From contig CM043955.1 of NCBI GenBank assembly GCA_014529385.2, positions 142,214,140 to 142,278,139 on the forward strand: a DNA stretch of 64,000 nucleotides, in the 5' to 3' direction. The position numbers and the translations under genes were made by a program. Origin of the DNA: Adiantum capillus-veneris (Eukaryota > Streptophyta > Polypodiopsida > Polypodiales > Pteridaceae). Numbering within the stretch: position 1 is the stretch's first letter; each line of letters begins with the position of its first letter. Under the pieces are notes generated by a model, which was given only the letters and a program-made list of their open reading frames with translations, made no database searches and was not told the origin of the DNA. Positions 1-33,264 of the stretch are shown piece after piece.

Positions 1-720
1 GGCTTTGATTTGTGGAAGGAAAGACTGCAAGGCATTCTATTCCTTAAAGATTGTGAAGATGCATTGCTCGCAGCAAAACCTGAAAACTTGTCAGATGCAG
101 ATTGGGCAAAGCTGAACAAAAAGGCTATTGCTTATATCAAAATGGTTGTGTCAGATGATGTGCTTACTGATATTAAGCGTCTTGACACTGCACATGCTAT
201 TTGGCAGAAGTTGACTAGTACGTATGAGAATAAAACTCCTGTGAATCAAGTTCATCTCATGCGGAAACTTGTAAACATGGAATTGGATGAGGCAAAGCCT
301 GCATCTGAGCATTTGAATGCGTTTACAGGTGTTTTGAGTCAACTTCAGGATTCAAGGCTGCAACCATTTGATGACAAGTTGAAAGCTATCTTTCTTTAGA
401 TGACTTTGCCCGACAGCTGGGAAGCGCTTGTTGTGTCATTGTAAAACAATGCTGCTTTGACCTATGATGGTGTAAGAGGCTCCATTCTCAATGAGGAGAT
501 TAGGAGGAAAGCCATTGGTGAAGGCAGTGGCACAGCTTATCATGTAAGGGGCAGGTCAGAGAAAAGGAACAATGTAGCTAACAGGGGCAAGAGTAGAAGT
601 AAGAGCAAGGGAAAATCTCAAGATATAACTTGCTATCAATGTGGACGCAAAGGGCATAAAAAGCCTGACTGCAGATTTTACAAGCAAGAGCTTGAGAGGA
701 AGAAGCAGCAGGCAAGGTAA
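1..720 (+). pseudogene. Copia gag (capsid/nucleocapsid) pseudogene, partial
   Basis: Frame 1 reads a copia-type gag (UBN2-like) from the window start. Characteristic stretches include the WQKLTSTYENK region near 202-234 and LPDSWEALVVSL at 406-441. Two in-frame stops (TAG 397-399, TAA 442-444) interrupt an otherwise continuous frame. The nucleocapsid knuckle CYQCGRKGHKKPDC (C-x2-C-x4-H-x4-C) sits at about 631-672. The frame ends at TAA 718-720, where the downstream protease is in frame 2, so a one-base change near 715 separates gag from pol. The family product packages element RNA into virus-like particles; this copy cannot make a full protein. Confidence 0.9.
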
Positions 721-2251
721 GAAGAAAAAGGATGCAAAAGATGCTAAAGGTGATGATGACACCTCCTCTTCTACTAAGGATGTTGGCAAGGCCAATGTGG
801 CCTCTAGTGTGGTCATAGAGGAAATTGTTGATGTGGACGAAGCACTTGTCATAGCTTCGAGTGTCTTTGATGATGTTGTAGCTATGGCAAGTGATATGTA
901 TATCACGAAGCCAGATCTTATTGACGCTTTGCTTTCAACACATGATGGGTTGTCCCAGTCTTGGATAGTAGACAGTGGTGCCTCATTTCATGTAACTCCT
1001 TCTTTGGAGTCTTTTGCCACATACGCTACAGGTAACCTAGGTAAAGTTTACTTGGGTAACAACTATGCATGTGACATTGAGGGTGTTGGCACCATTCACT
1101 TGGCTTTGGAAAATGGCCAAGAACTTGTTTTGCATGATGTTAGGTATGTGCCTGGCATTAAGAAGAGTCTACTATCAATTGGGCAGCTGGATGTAAAGGG
1201 CTACTTCACTACTTTTGGTGGTGGCTCTTGGAAAATACAAAAGGGATCTATGTTGATTGTGAAGGGCAGCAAAAGGGGAACTTTATACTATTTGCATTGC
1301 AAGGCCTTACCTGGCAAGTTTGTTGCTATGGCTGAAGTTCATTGTCCAATGGAACTTTGGCATAAGAGACTTGGCCATATGAGTAAGAAAGGACTACAGG
1401 TTCTCTCCTCTCTTGGGAGATTTGATGTAAAAGGTCCTTGCCTTGAATTTTGTAAAGATTGTATCTATGGTAAACAAGTAAAGTTCTCTTATTCGTCTGG
1501 TGTCTCTAAAAAGTTGCATGCTCTTGATTTAGTACATTCAGATGTTTGCACTATGCCTGTGAACTCGCATGGTGGTGCACGCTATTTTGTATCTTTCATT
1601 GATGATTTCAGTAGAAAGACTTGGGTGTATGTACTTAAAAACAAGAGTGATGTCTTTGACGCTTTAAGAAGATTCCATGCTTTTGTGACCACACAAAAGG
1701 GTCTCAAGTTAAAGGCCATAAGAACAGATAATGGGGGAGAGTATGTATCACGTGAATTTAATGGTTTTTGTGAGATGCATGGTATTAAAAGGGAGTTAAC
1801 AGCCCCTTATAATCCATCATCTAATGGCGTGGCTGAGAGATATAACCGCACAATTTGTGAGAGGATACGTTGCATGTTGTCCACAGCTAATCTTCCGCAA
1901 GAATTTTGGGGAGAGGCTTTGAAAACTGCAGTTCATGTATGCAACCGTTCTCCAAATCGTGTTGTGGACAATGGCATCCCCGAAGAGGTTTGGTCTGGCA
2001 AACCTGCTTCATATGACCATTTGCGTGTTTTTGGCTGCGAGGCATTTGTCCATGTGCCTGTAGATCAGAGGACTAAGCTAGACATGAAATCCATCAGAGG
2101 CATCTTCATGGGTTATGGAGATGAGGGTGAGATGGGTTACAGAGTATGGCTACCTGATTACAGGAAGGTTGTACGCAGCCGAGATGTAGTATTTAATGAG
2201 GCTAAATTGCTCCAAAATGCTACACATGTAGACCATGATAAAAGAGGGTGA
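716..2251 (+). pseudogene. Copia protease and integrase region
   Basis: Frame 2. A Lys/Asp-rich linker leads to the retropepsin motif WIVDSGASFH at 962-991. The GAG-pre-integrase zinc domain follows, with LWHKRLGH near 1355-1378 and CKDCIYGK near 1451. The integrase core has D in VHSDVCT (about 1534), the RTDNGGEY block (1720-1743) and the E of NGVAERYNR (about 1823-1849), so the D-D-E triad looks present. The frame ends in TGA 2249-2251, while related sequence continues in frame 1, so an indel lies at about 2250. Integrase cuts target DNA and inserts element cDNA; protease cleaves the polyprotein. Confidence 0.92.
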
Positions 2252-3570
2252 AATTTCATAATGACCAGCTAGCCATAAAGCCTTCCTTGGTTGAAAATAT
2301 GGTGCGTATTGATGCTGAAAATGAGCAGCAACCATTTGTGCAACAGCCAGAAGAAAAAGGATAGCAAATAGATGCACAAAATGGGGTAGAGCACAATGAC
2401 CAACAGGCTGAAAATGATTTACAGCAAGGTATAAATGCTGAAGATCAGCCGCTAAATGATAACAGAATCATTCCTGAGGATATAGACCCTTTACCGGCAA
2501 ATGTAGATCATTGGGTGAGGAGATCTACACGTCAGAGACGTCAACCAGAGAGATTTCAGCCATCTTTGGATTGTGTTTTGTTGACTGATGAGGGAGAGCC
2601 TCTTACATACAAAGAGGCCCAGTCTTGTGACGACAAAAGTAAGTGGGAGCTTGCTATGAAATTTGAGATGCAATCACTGTATGCAAATAATACATGGGAG
2701 CTTGTGCATTTGCCCAAAGGTAGGAAAGCTATTCCTAACAAGTGGGTTTATAAGATCAAATGTGTTGATGACAAACCCAAATACAAAGCGCGTTTAGTTG
2801 CCAAGGGTTATGCACAGAAGGAAGGCATTGACTTCCAGGAAATCTTCTCACCTGTAGTGAAGATGTCTACTCTCCGTGTGTTGTTTGCTCTATGTGCTAT
2901 CTTGGATTTGGAGCTTGATCAAATGGATGTGATCACTGCTTTCTTACATGGTGACTTGGATGAGGAGCTATATATGCTGCAGCCTGAGGGCTTTGTCATT
3001 CCAAGGAAAGAGCATTTGGTATGCAAACTAAAACGCAGCTTGTATGGGCTGAAACAAGCTCCTAGACAGTGGTACAAAAAGTTTGATACTTTTATGCTCA
3101 ATCATGGTTTCAAACGCAGTCAAGCAGATCATTGTCTTTACACTAAAAAGGCTCCTCATGGTAGTCTTATTGTGCTAGTCCTATATGTGGATGACATGTT
3201 GATTGCTGGCAAGCATAAGGAGACTTTGAATGCTTTGAAAAAGGAGCTGAATTCAGCTTTCTCAATGAAAGATTTGGGTGTAGCTGAACATATTTTGGGT
3301 ATGCGTATTAGGAGGGATAGAAAGAAGCGTCTTTTATTCCTTTCTCAAGACAAGTACATCAAGAAAGTACTTGAGAGATTTAATATGGCTGACGCTAAGC
3401 CTCTTGGTGTGCCCTTACCTACGCACACAAAGCTTAGCAAGCTTGATTGCCCAAAAGATGATATAGTTGCTCATGCTATGAAAGGCATTCCTTATGCTTC
3501 AGCTTGTGGTTCATTGATGTATGCCATGGTTGCTACACGACCAGACATTGCTTATGCAGGGAGTTGTTAG
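2252..3570 (+). pseudogene. Copia reverse transcriptase region
   Basis: Frame 1. A Gln/Asn-rich linker with one TAG (2362-2364) precedes the RT. The copia RT hallmarks are all visible: NKWVYKIK (about 2739), ARLVAKGYAQKEGIDF (about 2791), DVITAFLHGDL (about 2926), RSLYGLKQAPRQWYKKFD (about 3034-3087) and the catalytic YVDDM at 3184-3198. The downstream KYIKKVLERFNM block is present. The frame stops at 3568-3570 in the middle of the conserved region that precedes RNase H, and homology resumes in frame 2 at about 3556, so one base has probably been lost or gained there. Catalytic aspartates look intact, but the enzyme would be truncated. Confidence 0.92.
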
Positions 3571-4141
3571 CAGGTTCATGTCTAATCCTGGCAAACCACA
3601 TTGGGAGGCAGTGAAGAGCATATTCAGGTACTTAAAAGGTACGCTGGACACATGTATATGTTATGGCAAGGGTACACTATCATTGCGGGGATTCTGTGAT
3701 TCGGACATGGCAGGTGATCTTGACACTAGAAAGTCTACCAGTGGGTATGTATTCACACTTGCTGGAGGTGCTATTTCATGGTGTTAAAGGTTACAGAAGA
3801 TTGTGGCACTGAGCACTACAGAGGCTGAATATATTTCAACCACAGAGGCTTCTAAGGAAGCTATTTGGCTTGGCAGGTTGGTCAGAGACTTTGGTCTTCC
3901 TGCATATGCTCCAGTGCTTGGTTGTGATAGTCAGAGTGCTATATGCCTGGCTAAGAATGCCATGTTCCATGCTCGTACCAAACACATTGATATGCGGTAC
4001 CATTTTATACAACAGGTATTGGATGACGGCCTTGTCACACTGACAAAGGTCAAGACACATGATAACCCTGCAGATGTTCTCACTAAGTGTCTTGCTAGGA
4101 CACAACATCAGCATTGCTTACACTTAGTGGGACTTACTTAA
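3556..4141 (+). pseudogene. Copia RNase H region
   Basis: Frame 2 resumes with SRFMSNPGKPHWEAVKSI, then the RNase H blocks GFCDSDMAGD (about 3689), KSTSGYVF, LSTTEAEY (3806-3829), DSQSAICLAKN (about 3929) and RTKHIDMRYHF (about 3977). A single in-frame TAA at 3785-3787 falls just before the LSTTEAEY block. The frame ends at 4139-4141, 21 bases before the polypurine tract, which is the usual end of copia pol. RNase H removes the RNA strand during cDNA synthesis. Confidence 0.9.
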
Positions 4142-4162
4142 AGGTACCACATCGGGCCTTTA

Positions 4163-4171
4163 AGTGGGAGG
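4163..4171 (+). promoter_or_regulatory. Polypurine tract of the copia element
   Basis: AGTGGGAGG lies immediately before the TGTTGGG start of the 3' LTR, as expected for the plus-strand primer of copia reverse transcription. Confidence 0.75.
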
Positions 4172-4172
4172 T

Positions 4173-4433
4173 TGTTGGGTCTAAAGGCCCTCTTATAGCC
4201 TCTCTTACTCATTTATTCATTCTTTTATACTTGGGTGTGTTCACACTCAAAGGCCATTTATATGGTCACAAGTTTGTACCCTTAATAATAAAACATAGGG
4301 CTTTTAGTTGTGTGCCTAAGAAACACAATTGATATCGTACGCTCTCTCTCCCTCTCTCTCTCTGCAACAGCGCTCGCACTCTCTCTCTGCTCGTGTGGTC
4401 TGCTACACCCATCGCCAGCCCCTCTACCACTTC
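4173..4433 (+). repeat. Copia 3' LTR
   Basis: The LTR starts TGTTGGG directly after the polypurine tract. It holds an AATAAAA-like signal near 4287 and CT-rich runs near 4340-4390. The right end is set at ...CACTTCA because LINE-derived sequence, matching 24775 onward, begins at 4434. Only one LTR is visible, so the boundary is inferred rather than confirmed by a pair. Confidence 0.65.
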
Positions 4434-4766
4434 ATGAAAGTGGCCTCGTATCTCATAGTATATTGGACAATGACAAATGTGATGTAAGTGCCTTTGGTTC
4501 TATATGACACAACTGGCAAAACCTAGCCTCTCCTGATACTCTCTTAAATCCGCCAGTCTCAATCTCTAACTGATGTGATGATATGCGCATCTGACCAATC
4601 GCACATCGTATCCCATGGGATAAATGAGTGTCCATATAGGCAGGTCATCACATATCCATCCTTTGTTAGTTGGAGAAGATGCTCTCTATAGAAAGCAATC
4701 TTCGTGCCCAACTCTTGTCGGTTGTATGTGCTCCCGGGATCCAACTGAATCAGATCCCTGACGTAT
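4434..4766 (-). mobile_element. LINE 3' fragment, same family as the 24.2-27.6 kb LINE
   Basis: On the minus strand the sequence encodes the C-terminal part of a LINE ORF2: ELGTKIAFYREHLLQL (about 4669-4716) and a degenerate zinc-knuckle segment with FCQLCHIEP (about 4510-4536). It aligns base by base with 24775-25110 (shared runs such as CATCGTATCCCATGGGAT), so the two are copies of one family. It is cut on the left by the copia LTR and on the right at a GA microsatellite. Frames are broken; it is a pseudogene fragment. Confidence 0.82.
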
Positions 4767-4783
4767 GAGAGAGAGAGAGAGAG
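4767..4783. repeat. (GA)n microsatellite between two LINE fragments
   Basis: A run of GA units separates the truncated LINE at 4434-4766 from the 3' end of the LINE at 4784-5397. Read on the minus strand it forms a (CT)n tail immediately after the latter element's 3' end. Confidence 0.9.
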
Positions 4784-5397
4784 TTCTATTATCGTCCTCG
4801 GAGGTCAAATATGCCCTATGGGACCAAATGAACATGTCACGTTGTGTGAGTGGAGGTCATAAGTGACTCTCGATGCTCAAAAATGGCTGAAATGAGCGTC
4901 TCAATAGAGAGTCTACATCGTGGTTGAGAGAGGAAGGTATGTAGGGAGAGCTCATGGCTGAATATATGGAGAAAAGAGGACCTAATATGGTCAAAAGCTG
5001 AGCACTCAAGTAGTATGTGGTACTCACTCTCTCGCACTTGACGAGGGCATAGGGTGCAAAGTCGATGAGACTCCTCGCCAGTGCCCCAACGTCCTGTCTC
5101 GCAGCGTAGAGAATGGGAGCTAAGACCAATGGAGGCAATGGTACGGATCGCACTCAACGGGATGGGCTCAAGGATGTAAGGATGGGTTCGATTACCTCGT
5201 TCGGAGAAGAAGAGAGATTTGTAGTTTGGGGCAATGTGTGTGGTGTAATGGTTGAAGCGAGAACCTTCGGATTTCTCCCAAGCCGTGATACATTGGCGTT
5301 GTAAGAAGGCCTCATTAACTTGGGAGTCCATCGACGCATCCTTGACCAAGTGACATGCATCCCATCTTCCAAACCATTTCTTGATGTCACTTCCAAG
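4784..5397 (-). mobile_element. LINE ORF2 C-terminal fragment with 3' UTR (second family)
   Basis: The minus-strand reading frame ends at 4837 and carries the typical C-terminal end of a non-LTR ORF2: AWEKSEGSRFNHYTTH, then CETGRWGTG and a C-x2-C-x9-H-x4-C zinc knuckle (CTLC...YHILLEC), with its terminal CSAF segment. The 3' UTR (4784-4836) shares about 55 bases with few mismatches with 22169-22226, the 3' end of the ORF1-only element. RT and endonuclease are missing. The upstream limit near 5397 is where homology to LTR sequence begins. The first residues of the open frame (up to 5442) come from that LTR, so the ATG at 5442 is not the gene's own start. Confidence 0.83.
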
Positions 5398-6012
5398 GGC
5401 CCCCCTCTCTATCGCTAGAGAGTTATTTGCTTTGGATTGCACAAATGCTGTATGTTGAGATGCTGATGGGATCTTGCGGTAAATGCTTGGATCTGCAAGG
5501 CTAAGGCTGAGAATTGAAAACGCTAGGGCTGATCTGACTTGGATCTACAAAGATGACGAAGAGGCAATGGCTGAAATCTAAAAACACTGGTTACTCTGAG
5601 GGCTGAAATCTGATGCGGATAAAACACTAAGGACTGATTGCTTGATGGCTGGGAATGGCAGCACTAGGCTAATGTGAGGCGGAGGCGGCGAATCTACAAA
5701 ACACTAGGGTTTCTGATGCTTGAGAGCGATGAAAAACGTCGAAAGGCTGTTGCTAGGCAAAAATGCAAGGATTGTTGAGGGTGTTGCTGCCCATTGGGTA
5801 CTTCGTACTGATGTTCTGATGATCTCGAAGTGATCACTTATATATATGGAATTAAAGCTGGGTCGGGCAATGCCAATAAAAAACCCACGATCTCTAATAA
5901 TTAGGCTAAAATGTCACTTATTGATAAGTTAAAAACCTATTATACGCTAAAGTGCCTGGACATGCACGTCTTGCATACACGCTCACAAGGGTGCGAGAAC
6001 ACTTCCAAGGTT
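5398..6012. repeat. Diverged LTR remnant related to the 12.9/16.2 kb LTRs
   Basis: It shares scattered blocks in the same order and orientation with the left LTR of the 12912-16991 element: GGCCCC plus GGATTGCACAAA near the start, repeated GGCTGAAATC and AAAACRCT motifs (5500-5700), a GTCACTTA plus AATAAT-type AT-rich zone, and GCTAAAGTGCCTGGACATGC near 5950. No second copy or internal region is attached, so it may be a solo LTR or a truncated end. Confidence 0.6.
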
Positions 6013-6306
6013 GTCCTAACCCCTAGAAGTAGGAGTTAGCCACCTCTTACCCACCTTCCCGGTAACAACCCGCAACTTCGGAGACTTCCCCCCACAAAGC
6101 CTTTGCCAAAAAGACATCGACCTGAGTTCGGGACTTCATCCGAGGCTCTCTTCCATCGCAATTTAGGGTCTACTAAGATGAGCCTCCGAGCTTCAATAAT
6201 TGTCACCTTTGTGTGTGTACGAGGGTGTGTACCCAAAAATTTGTGACGTGTGCGGCATGATTCCTTGCAGGTGGCCAAGCGCCTGAAGTGGCAGTATGTG
6301 CATTGA
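6013..6306. other. No gene recognised
   Basis: Open frames here have no recognisable domain. The sequence lies between the LTR remnant and the hAT fragment and could belong to either. Confidence 0.5.
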
Positions 6307-7081
6307 GTGAAGGCCCCCCCAAGAGAGCAATGGACTTGCGAATGTGTTTTTTTGTGGGCATTCTTGAGATGGAGCTCCCTTTGCATCCACGCGCAAATAT
6401 TGGGCATTTCTGGCCATGGTGTGGGAGGCCCATGTGATGACGCGCTAGAGGATGTTGCGGAGATTGTCACAAGATTGTATGCACATGTAAGGCCTGATGG
6501 ACCACACAAAGGTGCTATTGTAGATGCATTGGTGAATAATCTGGAAGGAGATGCTTCTCAAGCTTAAGGAGATGCTTCAATGATCCCACATGTTGAGGGA
6601 AGGACCGACATAAGTGGCTCTTCCAAGTCGAATGTGGGGTCCTCAAGCAAGAAGAGGAAGGTTGCAGAAAGGGGTTTGGCAGGTGCACTTGGCTTCCAAG
6701 CACACAAGCAAGCAGACCAAGCCTTGCGCAAGTATTTTTATGCAGAAGACATTTCTGAATGGAAAGTAAAGAGCCCTTACTTTTTGGGGACGGTGAAAGC
6801 AGTTGGACAAGCAGGAACTTCATATGTTTCGCATGGTCGAGCAAATTGAAAACATGCAAGGCATTGATACTGCAAGGATGAGAGAGATTAACGATCTATG
6901 CATTGATAGATGGAATATGATCGACCATTGCATGTTGTTGGATACATGTTGCATCTTATATAGGCATTTTGTCTATGCATTCAAGCTTTTATCACATGTT
7001 CTTCACTATTCTCATCATCTGGTGCGTAATGATAATCAGTATAAGGGACGAGCCATTGGCCAAACTTCTGTTAGAAAATAA
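6307..7081 (+). pseudogene. hAT-family transposase remnant, internally deleted
   Basis: Frame 1 reads through 6307-6849 with one stop (TAA 6565-6567). It contains a post-BED segment (GISGHGVGGPCDDALEDV, about 6397), a basic Ser/Lys linker (SSSKKRKVAERG) and a DUF659-like block ALRKYFYAEDISEWKVKSPYF at about 6724-6786. A second frame (6803-7081) has NDLCIDRWNMIDHCM, which resembles the RW.M.H.PLH region near the C-terminus of hAT transposases. The catalytic middle seems absent, which suggests a deletion derivative. It probably lies in the intron after the last visible PH-RhoGAP exon. Terminal inverted repeats were not identified, so the family call rests on weak protein similarity. Confidence 0.5.
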
Positions 7082-7411
7082 CTAGGGGTAAGGTGTTGAC
7101 TGTGATCGTAATAAGTCTCTGAACAAGTTGAATTGCTAGTGCAATCTCTTACACAATATGCAGACTTTGGGTGGTTAGGCTGGACCCATTTCCTAAGCAT
7201 GTCATAAGAAAGTATCAGACTCGACATTACAAAATTGATTGCCATGCAGCCAAACAATTGGTAGAGTTTTGTTCCCTTCCAGCATATTTTGGGCAGCATA
7301 AAATTACGAGGTTCCTGCCGCACATACGGACTGCTTGAAAATGTACAACAATAAAACTCAAATTCATAAAAAGTTCATGAGCACAAGTCTCCTGGTAAAG
7401 TCGAAGCATAC
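7082..7411. other. Intron of the PH-RhoGAP gene, no further exon seen
   Basis: Minus-strand sequence downstream of the exon ending at 7412. I looked for the next RhoGAP exon (the conserved HVIGDCVKH-type block) here and farther left to position 1 and did not find it. The intron therefore extends beyond the window or the next exon is too diverged to recognise by eye. Confidence 0.55.
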
Positions 7412-30084
<22,673 letters not shown>

Positions 30085-30833
30085 CTTTGTCGTTATTTTT
30101 GCCGTGATCCTACTTCACCGCAGACAAGCCTTTTATGAATGCTTGAACCAGTTCAAAGGAACGTGGGTGGATCCTTTTGAAAAACTACACAGACAAAGAG
30201 CTGCCAAATGAGATAATTTTCAAAACAGAAGAAAAATGGAGATTGAACTCGTCCGTGAAGTTGAAGGGAGGCGTGCAGAAAGAGAGCTCGTGCTGCAAAT
30301 AGCGAAATTGTCCGTCTAATTTGCAGCCTGATGATAAAAAAAAGTTCGACACTTAACGCACTCTTAAAAATGCAGTAAATCTCGCTACGACACAGAGTGT
30401 AGGATAAAATGTTCCAAACAAAGAAGCTACATGACTGATGCGAGCTACGTCAGCTGAAAGATCTCAGTAAAGCTTAAGTTCTTAGCCATGGCATTGTACA
30501 AAAGCGACAGAAATTTGAGAGCATTGTACAAGCCTTGCCTGCAATTGAGGAGAAAATTTACTGCGAGTCGAAAAACGAAGGAGAACTTCAAGAAGCTCCG
30601 CATTACGTAGCTATGGGGCCCTTCTTCTTCTTCTTCGTCGTCTTCATCTTGCTGGACAGAGAGAGAGAGACGTGTGTTGCAGGAAAGCGAGCTGCTTCCC
30701 GCACCCCCTCTCTCTCGTTGTCCCCAACGTTAAGTCTCTTCACATAGCATTTTCTCTGAGGTCCCACGGTCCCACCTGAACTCCTCTCTCCCGGGGTTTT
30801 GAACAGCAAAATGGATTCCCACCCTTGGAGCAC
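30085..30833 (-). promoter_or_regulatory. Presumed 5' leader/promoter-proximal region of the PH-RhoGAP gene
   Basis: No upstream coding exon was recognised. A short upstream ORF lies at 30603-30647. CT-rich runs on the minus strand near 30660-30680 resemble plant 5' UTR or polypyrimidine sequence. No TATA box could be assigned with confidence, and the transcription start is unknown. Confidence 0.4.
30603..30647 (-). other. Candidate upstream ORF, lysine-rich (14 codons)
   Basis: Reads MKTTKKKKKGPIAT then TAA, following a CT-rich run and CCAGCAAG. The same frame stays open upstream to a Met at 30833 (76 codons). Located 519 bases before the gene's ATG on the same strand. It is only meaningful if the transcript starts upstream of it. 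Confidence 0.3.
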
Positions 30834-32138
30834 CTTCCCAATTGTTCCATTGACATTCCAAAATAATTAATTAAAATCTGTGATATGCTCAAGATTGCTA
30901 CAATTTCAAACTGTCAAACTATATTGACCAATGTGGCAATGTGAGAAATTTTTTTGAAAGATTGGTCAAGCATGTGAGAAATGCTTAGCATGATGGCAAT
31001 AGATAATGCATAAGAGAATTGAAAATTGCAACCCTGGCAAAAAAAAATTGTAGCTCCTCCCAATGATAGGCAAGTTGAACTCTCATGAAAAGGTGTTTGA
31101 AAAGCAACTCTGCACAAAGGAGTGTATGCCTAGTAGAAGTCCATCAAAGATTAATTCTTTGATTATATAAATATATAAGTAAATAAGATTTCGTTGTCTT
31201 GTGGATGATTAACATGTGTTTGCGATTTCAAGAAAAATACAACTCTACTGAAAAAATGCACACCTCAACAAATTCTTAGTATAAGAGTAGTCCTAGTGTG
31301 AGTTAGAAGTTGCATGTTAGCTGGTCACCGCGACAGACGTTTGTAGCATAGCTATCTGGCACTAACATGATATGTCAATACTCACGAAAGTGACTAGGAT
31401 GGGACACGGAGACTCTTTGAGGGTGTCAACCTCAAAAAGTGAACCTAGCAAGTAAACATATCAACCCAACAAGCTAATCATCACTCTCTCATTTGAAAAT
31501 CTACATGTGTCCTATCTCGCCGCTCTAGGTCTTCATGCCATTTTGTCGACTGAACGAACTCAGATCGTCACGAAACTTTCAGAGAAGCTATATTAGGTCT
31601 AAGGACACACATCTACCAAGTCTGGTGGTCAGGTACCAAAATCATGATCCATCATGTACCACGTCATAAAAACTGCAACAAAGCAGCATAAACAGGTCGC
31701 CCTAAGGTCTAATAACGCTCTCATATGGTCGAAATATGAAAAAATAGTGATTTCAGCACTCAAATCTACAGATAAGACTCACAGACGTGTAGTTGTGAAC
31801 CACAACAAGACTTGAAATGATTATACTTAATTGAAAGAGCAAGAGACAAGGAACACAATGCACTTTTCAAAATTGAATTTGGATTACCAGATCGTGAGAA
31901 AAATGGATTACAAGTTGTAGTTGATTAGCCGCTCACAGTCGTACGTATACAGAGCTCTTCAACCTCAAAAGATAATGTTGCAATGTTGTGTTCAAACTAA
32001 GGTGTATTGACCTTTATACCTAGGGCTTTTCAAATGACCAAATGACCGGCTGACATGGCTTTTGGCTTAGGATAAAATAATACAACTCAGAGTGTATAGC
32101 TTCCGGATCAAAACTTCATAAATTTAGTTACAAGGATT
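30834..32138. other. Intergenic, no gene seen
   Basis: AT-rich sequence (for example TATATAAATATATAAG near 31164) without recognisable coding, RNA or repeat structure. Confidence 0.6.
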
Positions 32139-33259
32139 CTATAAAAAAAAAGGATAAATTACATCAAAATAGGGTTGGACAAGGTGTGATCGGCTAGGAG
32201 GGTGCATGTCAGCTGCATCGGTCAAACACTCCCCCCTTCCTAGCCTTTGCACATCCTTGTGCAAGTCTTGGAAGCTTTTGGTAGTCAAATTGCCATCTTT
32301 CCTATGTCTTTGTGATCTTGCGGCTCTGGCAATAATCTTTGTTTTGATGGAGATATTTGTGAACGGGTTGTTTAGTGGCGTACTCTGATATGCTATATGC
32401 CTTGCCTGCAGATTTGTAGTGAGCGGGTTGAAGATGGTGGAGTCTATCTCAAAAAATCCCGTTATGAAAGCTTCTTCAAAAGATTGCATATAGTGTGAAC
32501 GAAGGAACATCAACTTGGCATGCATCCCCATAATGATATTCTTTGAGAGGGCTTCTATCTTAGATGATGTCATTGAAGCCTTCTAAAAACACCTCCCCCA
32601 AGAGTGTTCGGCCTTGTCGATGTCCTCGAAAGCTTCGATGCATGTGAGGATGGTCTTAGCAATTTTGTAGGTCATCTGGCAGGTTAGGTCTAGGACATCC
32701 CTCATCATTGTGATTACAGCCTTCAGAGTGTGTACCATGTATACCTGTGTAGGTTTATGATTGTGAGCACTCTTTGTGAGAAATGGATAGTTAAGCAGCC
32801 TTCTAGTATATCTTCTATCCATTTTTGGCATCCATCGACTCTTTCTCTTCTTCAATATCCTACATTCATCCCTTAGATGATGTACTCAATAGATCCACTA
32901 GGGGCATGTCAATACTTTCAAAGGCTACCAGCTGTTGTGTCTGGATGGTTGGTACAATGGTCTTTGTTTGGAGAGCAGTTGGTATATCCACTAGGGGCAT
33001 GCCAGTACTTTCAAACTCTACCAACTGCTATGTCTGGATGGTTGGTACAATGGCCTTTTTCTGGAGAGCAGTTAATTCCAATGCTTTGGCACGTAACTCC
33101 TTGGTGTGCATCTTTGCTTGAGCGGTAAGGTCTGATTTTGCCTTGTCCAATTGCTCTTGAAGCTCTTTGATCTATTGTAATCTTTGGGAGTTTTTCACGA
33201 GCATCCCGGCCATAGGAGTTGCCGCTGCAATTTCTCTTGCTCGAGCTCAATATTCAAGG
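32139..33259 (-). pseudogene. Element III 3' coding region, left part (coiled-coil, retroelement-associated)
   Basis: Minus-strand fragments: a coiled coil (IKELQEQLDKAKSDLTAQAK, about 33113-33172), a two-copy 31-residue repeat (32893-33073), then one frame from 32855 to 32139 with one stop at 32583-32585 and AVITMMRDVLDLTCQMTYKI near 32653-32712. Its right edge is the CATCT target duplication of element I, and the same kind of coiled-coil coding resumes at 53247 on the far side. I do not recognise a protein family. It resembles in style the extra 3' coding region of element II. Decayed by several frame changes. Confidence 0.55.
32893..33073 (-). repeat. 93-bp (31-residue) in-frame duplication
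   Basis: ATCCACTAGGGGCATGYCA starts at 32893 and again at 32986. The two units differ by a handful of bases and keep one frame, so the encoded peptide (PTIQTQQLV, ESTGMPLVD) is repeated. Confidence 0.88.
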
Positions 33260-33264
33260 CATCT
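33260..33264. repeat. Target-site duplication CATCT, left copy (element I)
   Basis: CATCT precedes the left LTR, and CATCT at 53242-53246 follows the right LTR. Five bases is the usual length for LTR retrotransposon integrases. Confidence 0.85.

Larger units (their letters stand above)
1..4433 (+). mobile_element. Ty1/copia LTR retrotransposon, 5'-truncated by window edge
   Basis: Copia domain order is visible in one direction: gag with a CCHC knuckle, aspartic protease (VDSGAS), GAG-pre-integrase, integrase core, RT with YVDD, RNase H, then a polypurine tract and a 3' LTR. The integrase-before-RT order separates copia from gypsy. The copy is dead: in-frame stops at 397-399, 442-444, 2362-2364 and 3785-3787, and frame changes near 715, 2250 and 3556. 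Its right end abuts a LINE fragment on the opposite strand, so it probably inserted into that LINE. The 5' LTR, PBS and gag start lie left of the window, so LTR divergence and age cannot be judged here. Confidence 0.93.

Noticed and set aside
5113-5304. Plus-strand open frame of 63 codons over the LINE fragment
   Set aside because: It is antisense to recognisable LINE ORF2 C-terminal sequence and has no domain of its own.
32825-33128. Plus-strand 98- and 83-codon frames with repeated WLVQW-type segments
   Set aside because: They arise because the 93-bp duplication is a multiple of three, which keeps all frames open. The minus strand carries the coiled-coil coding pattern.
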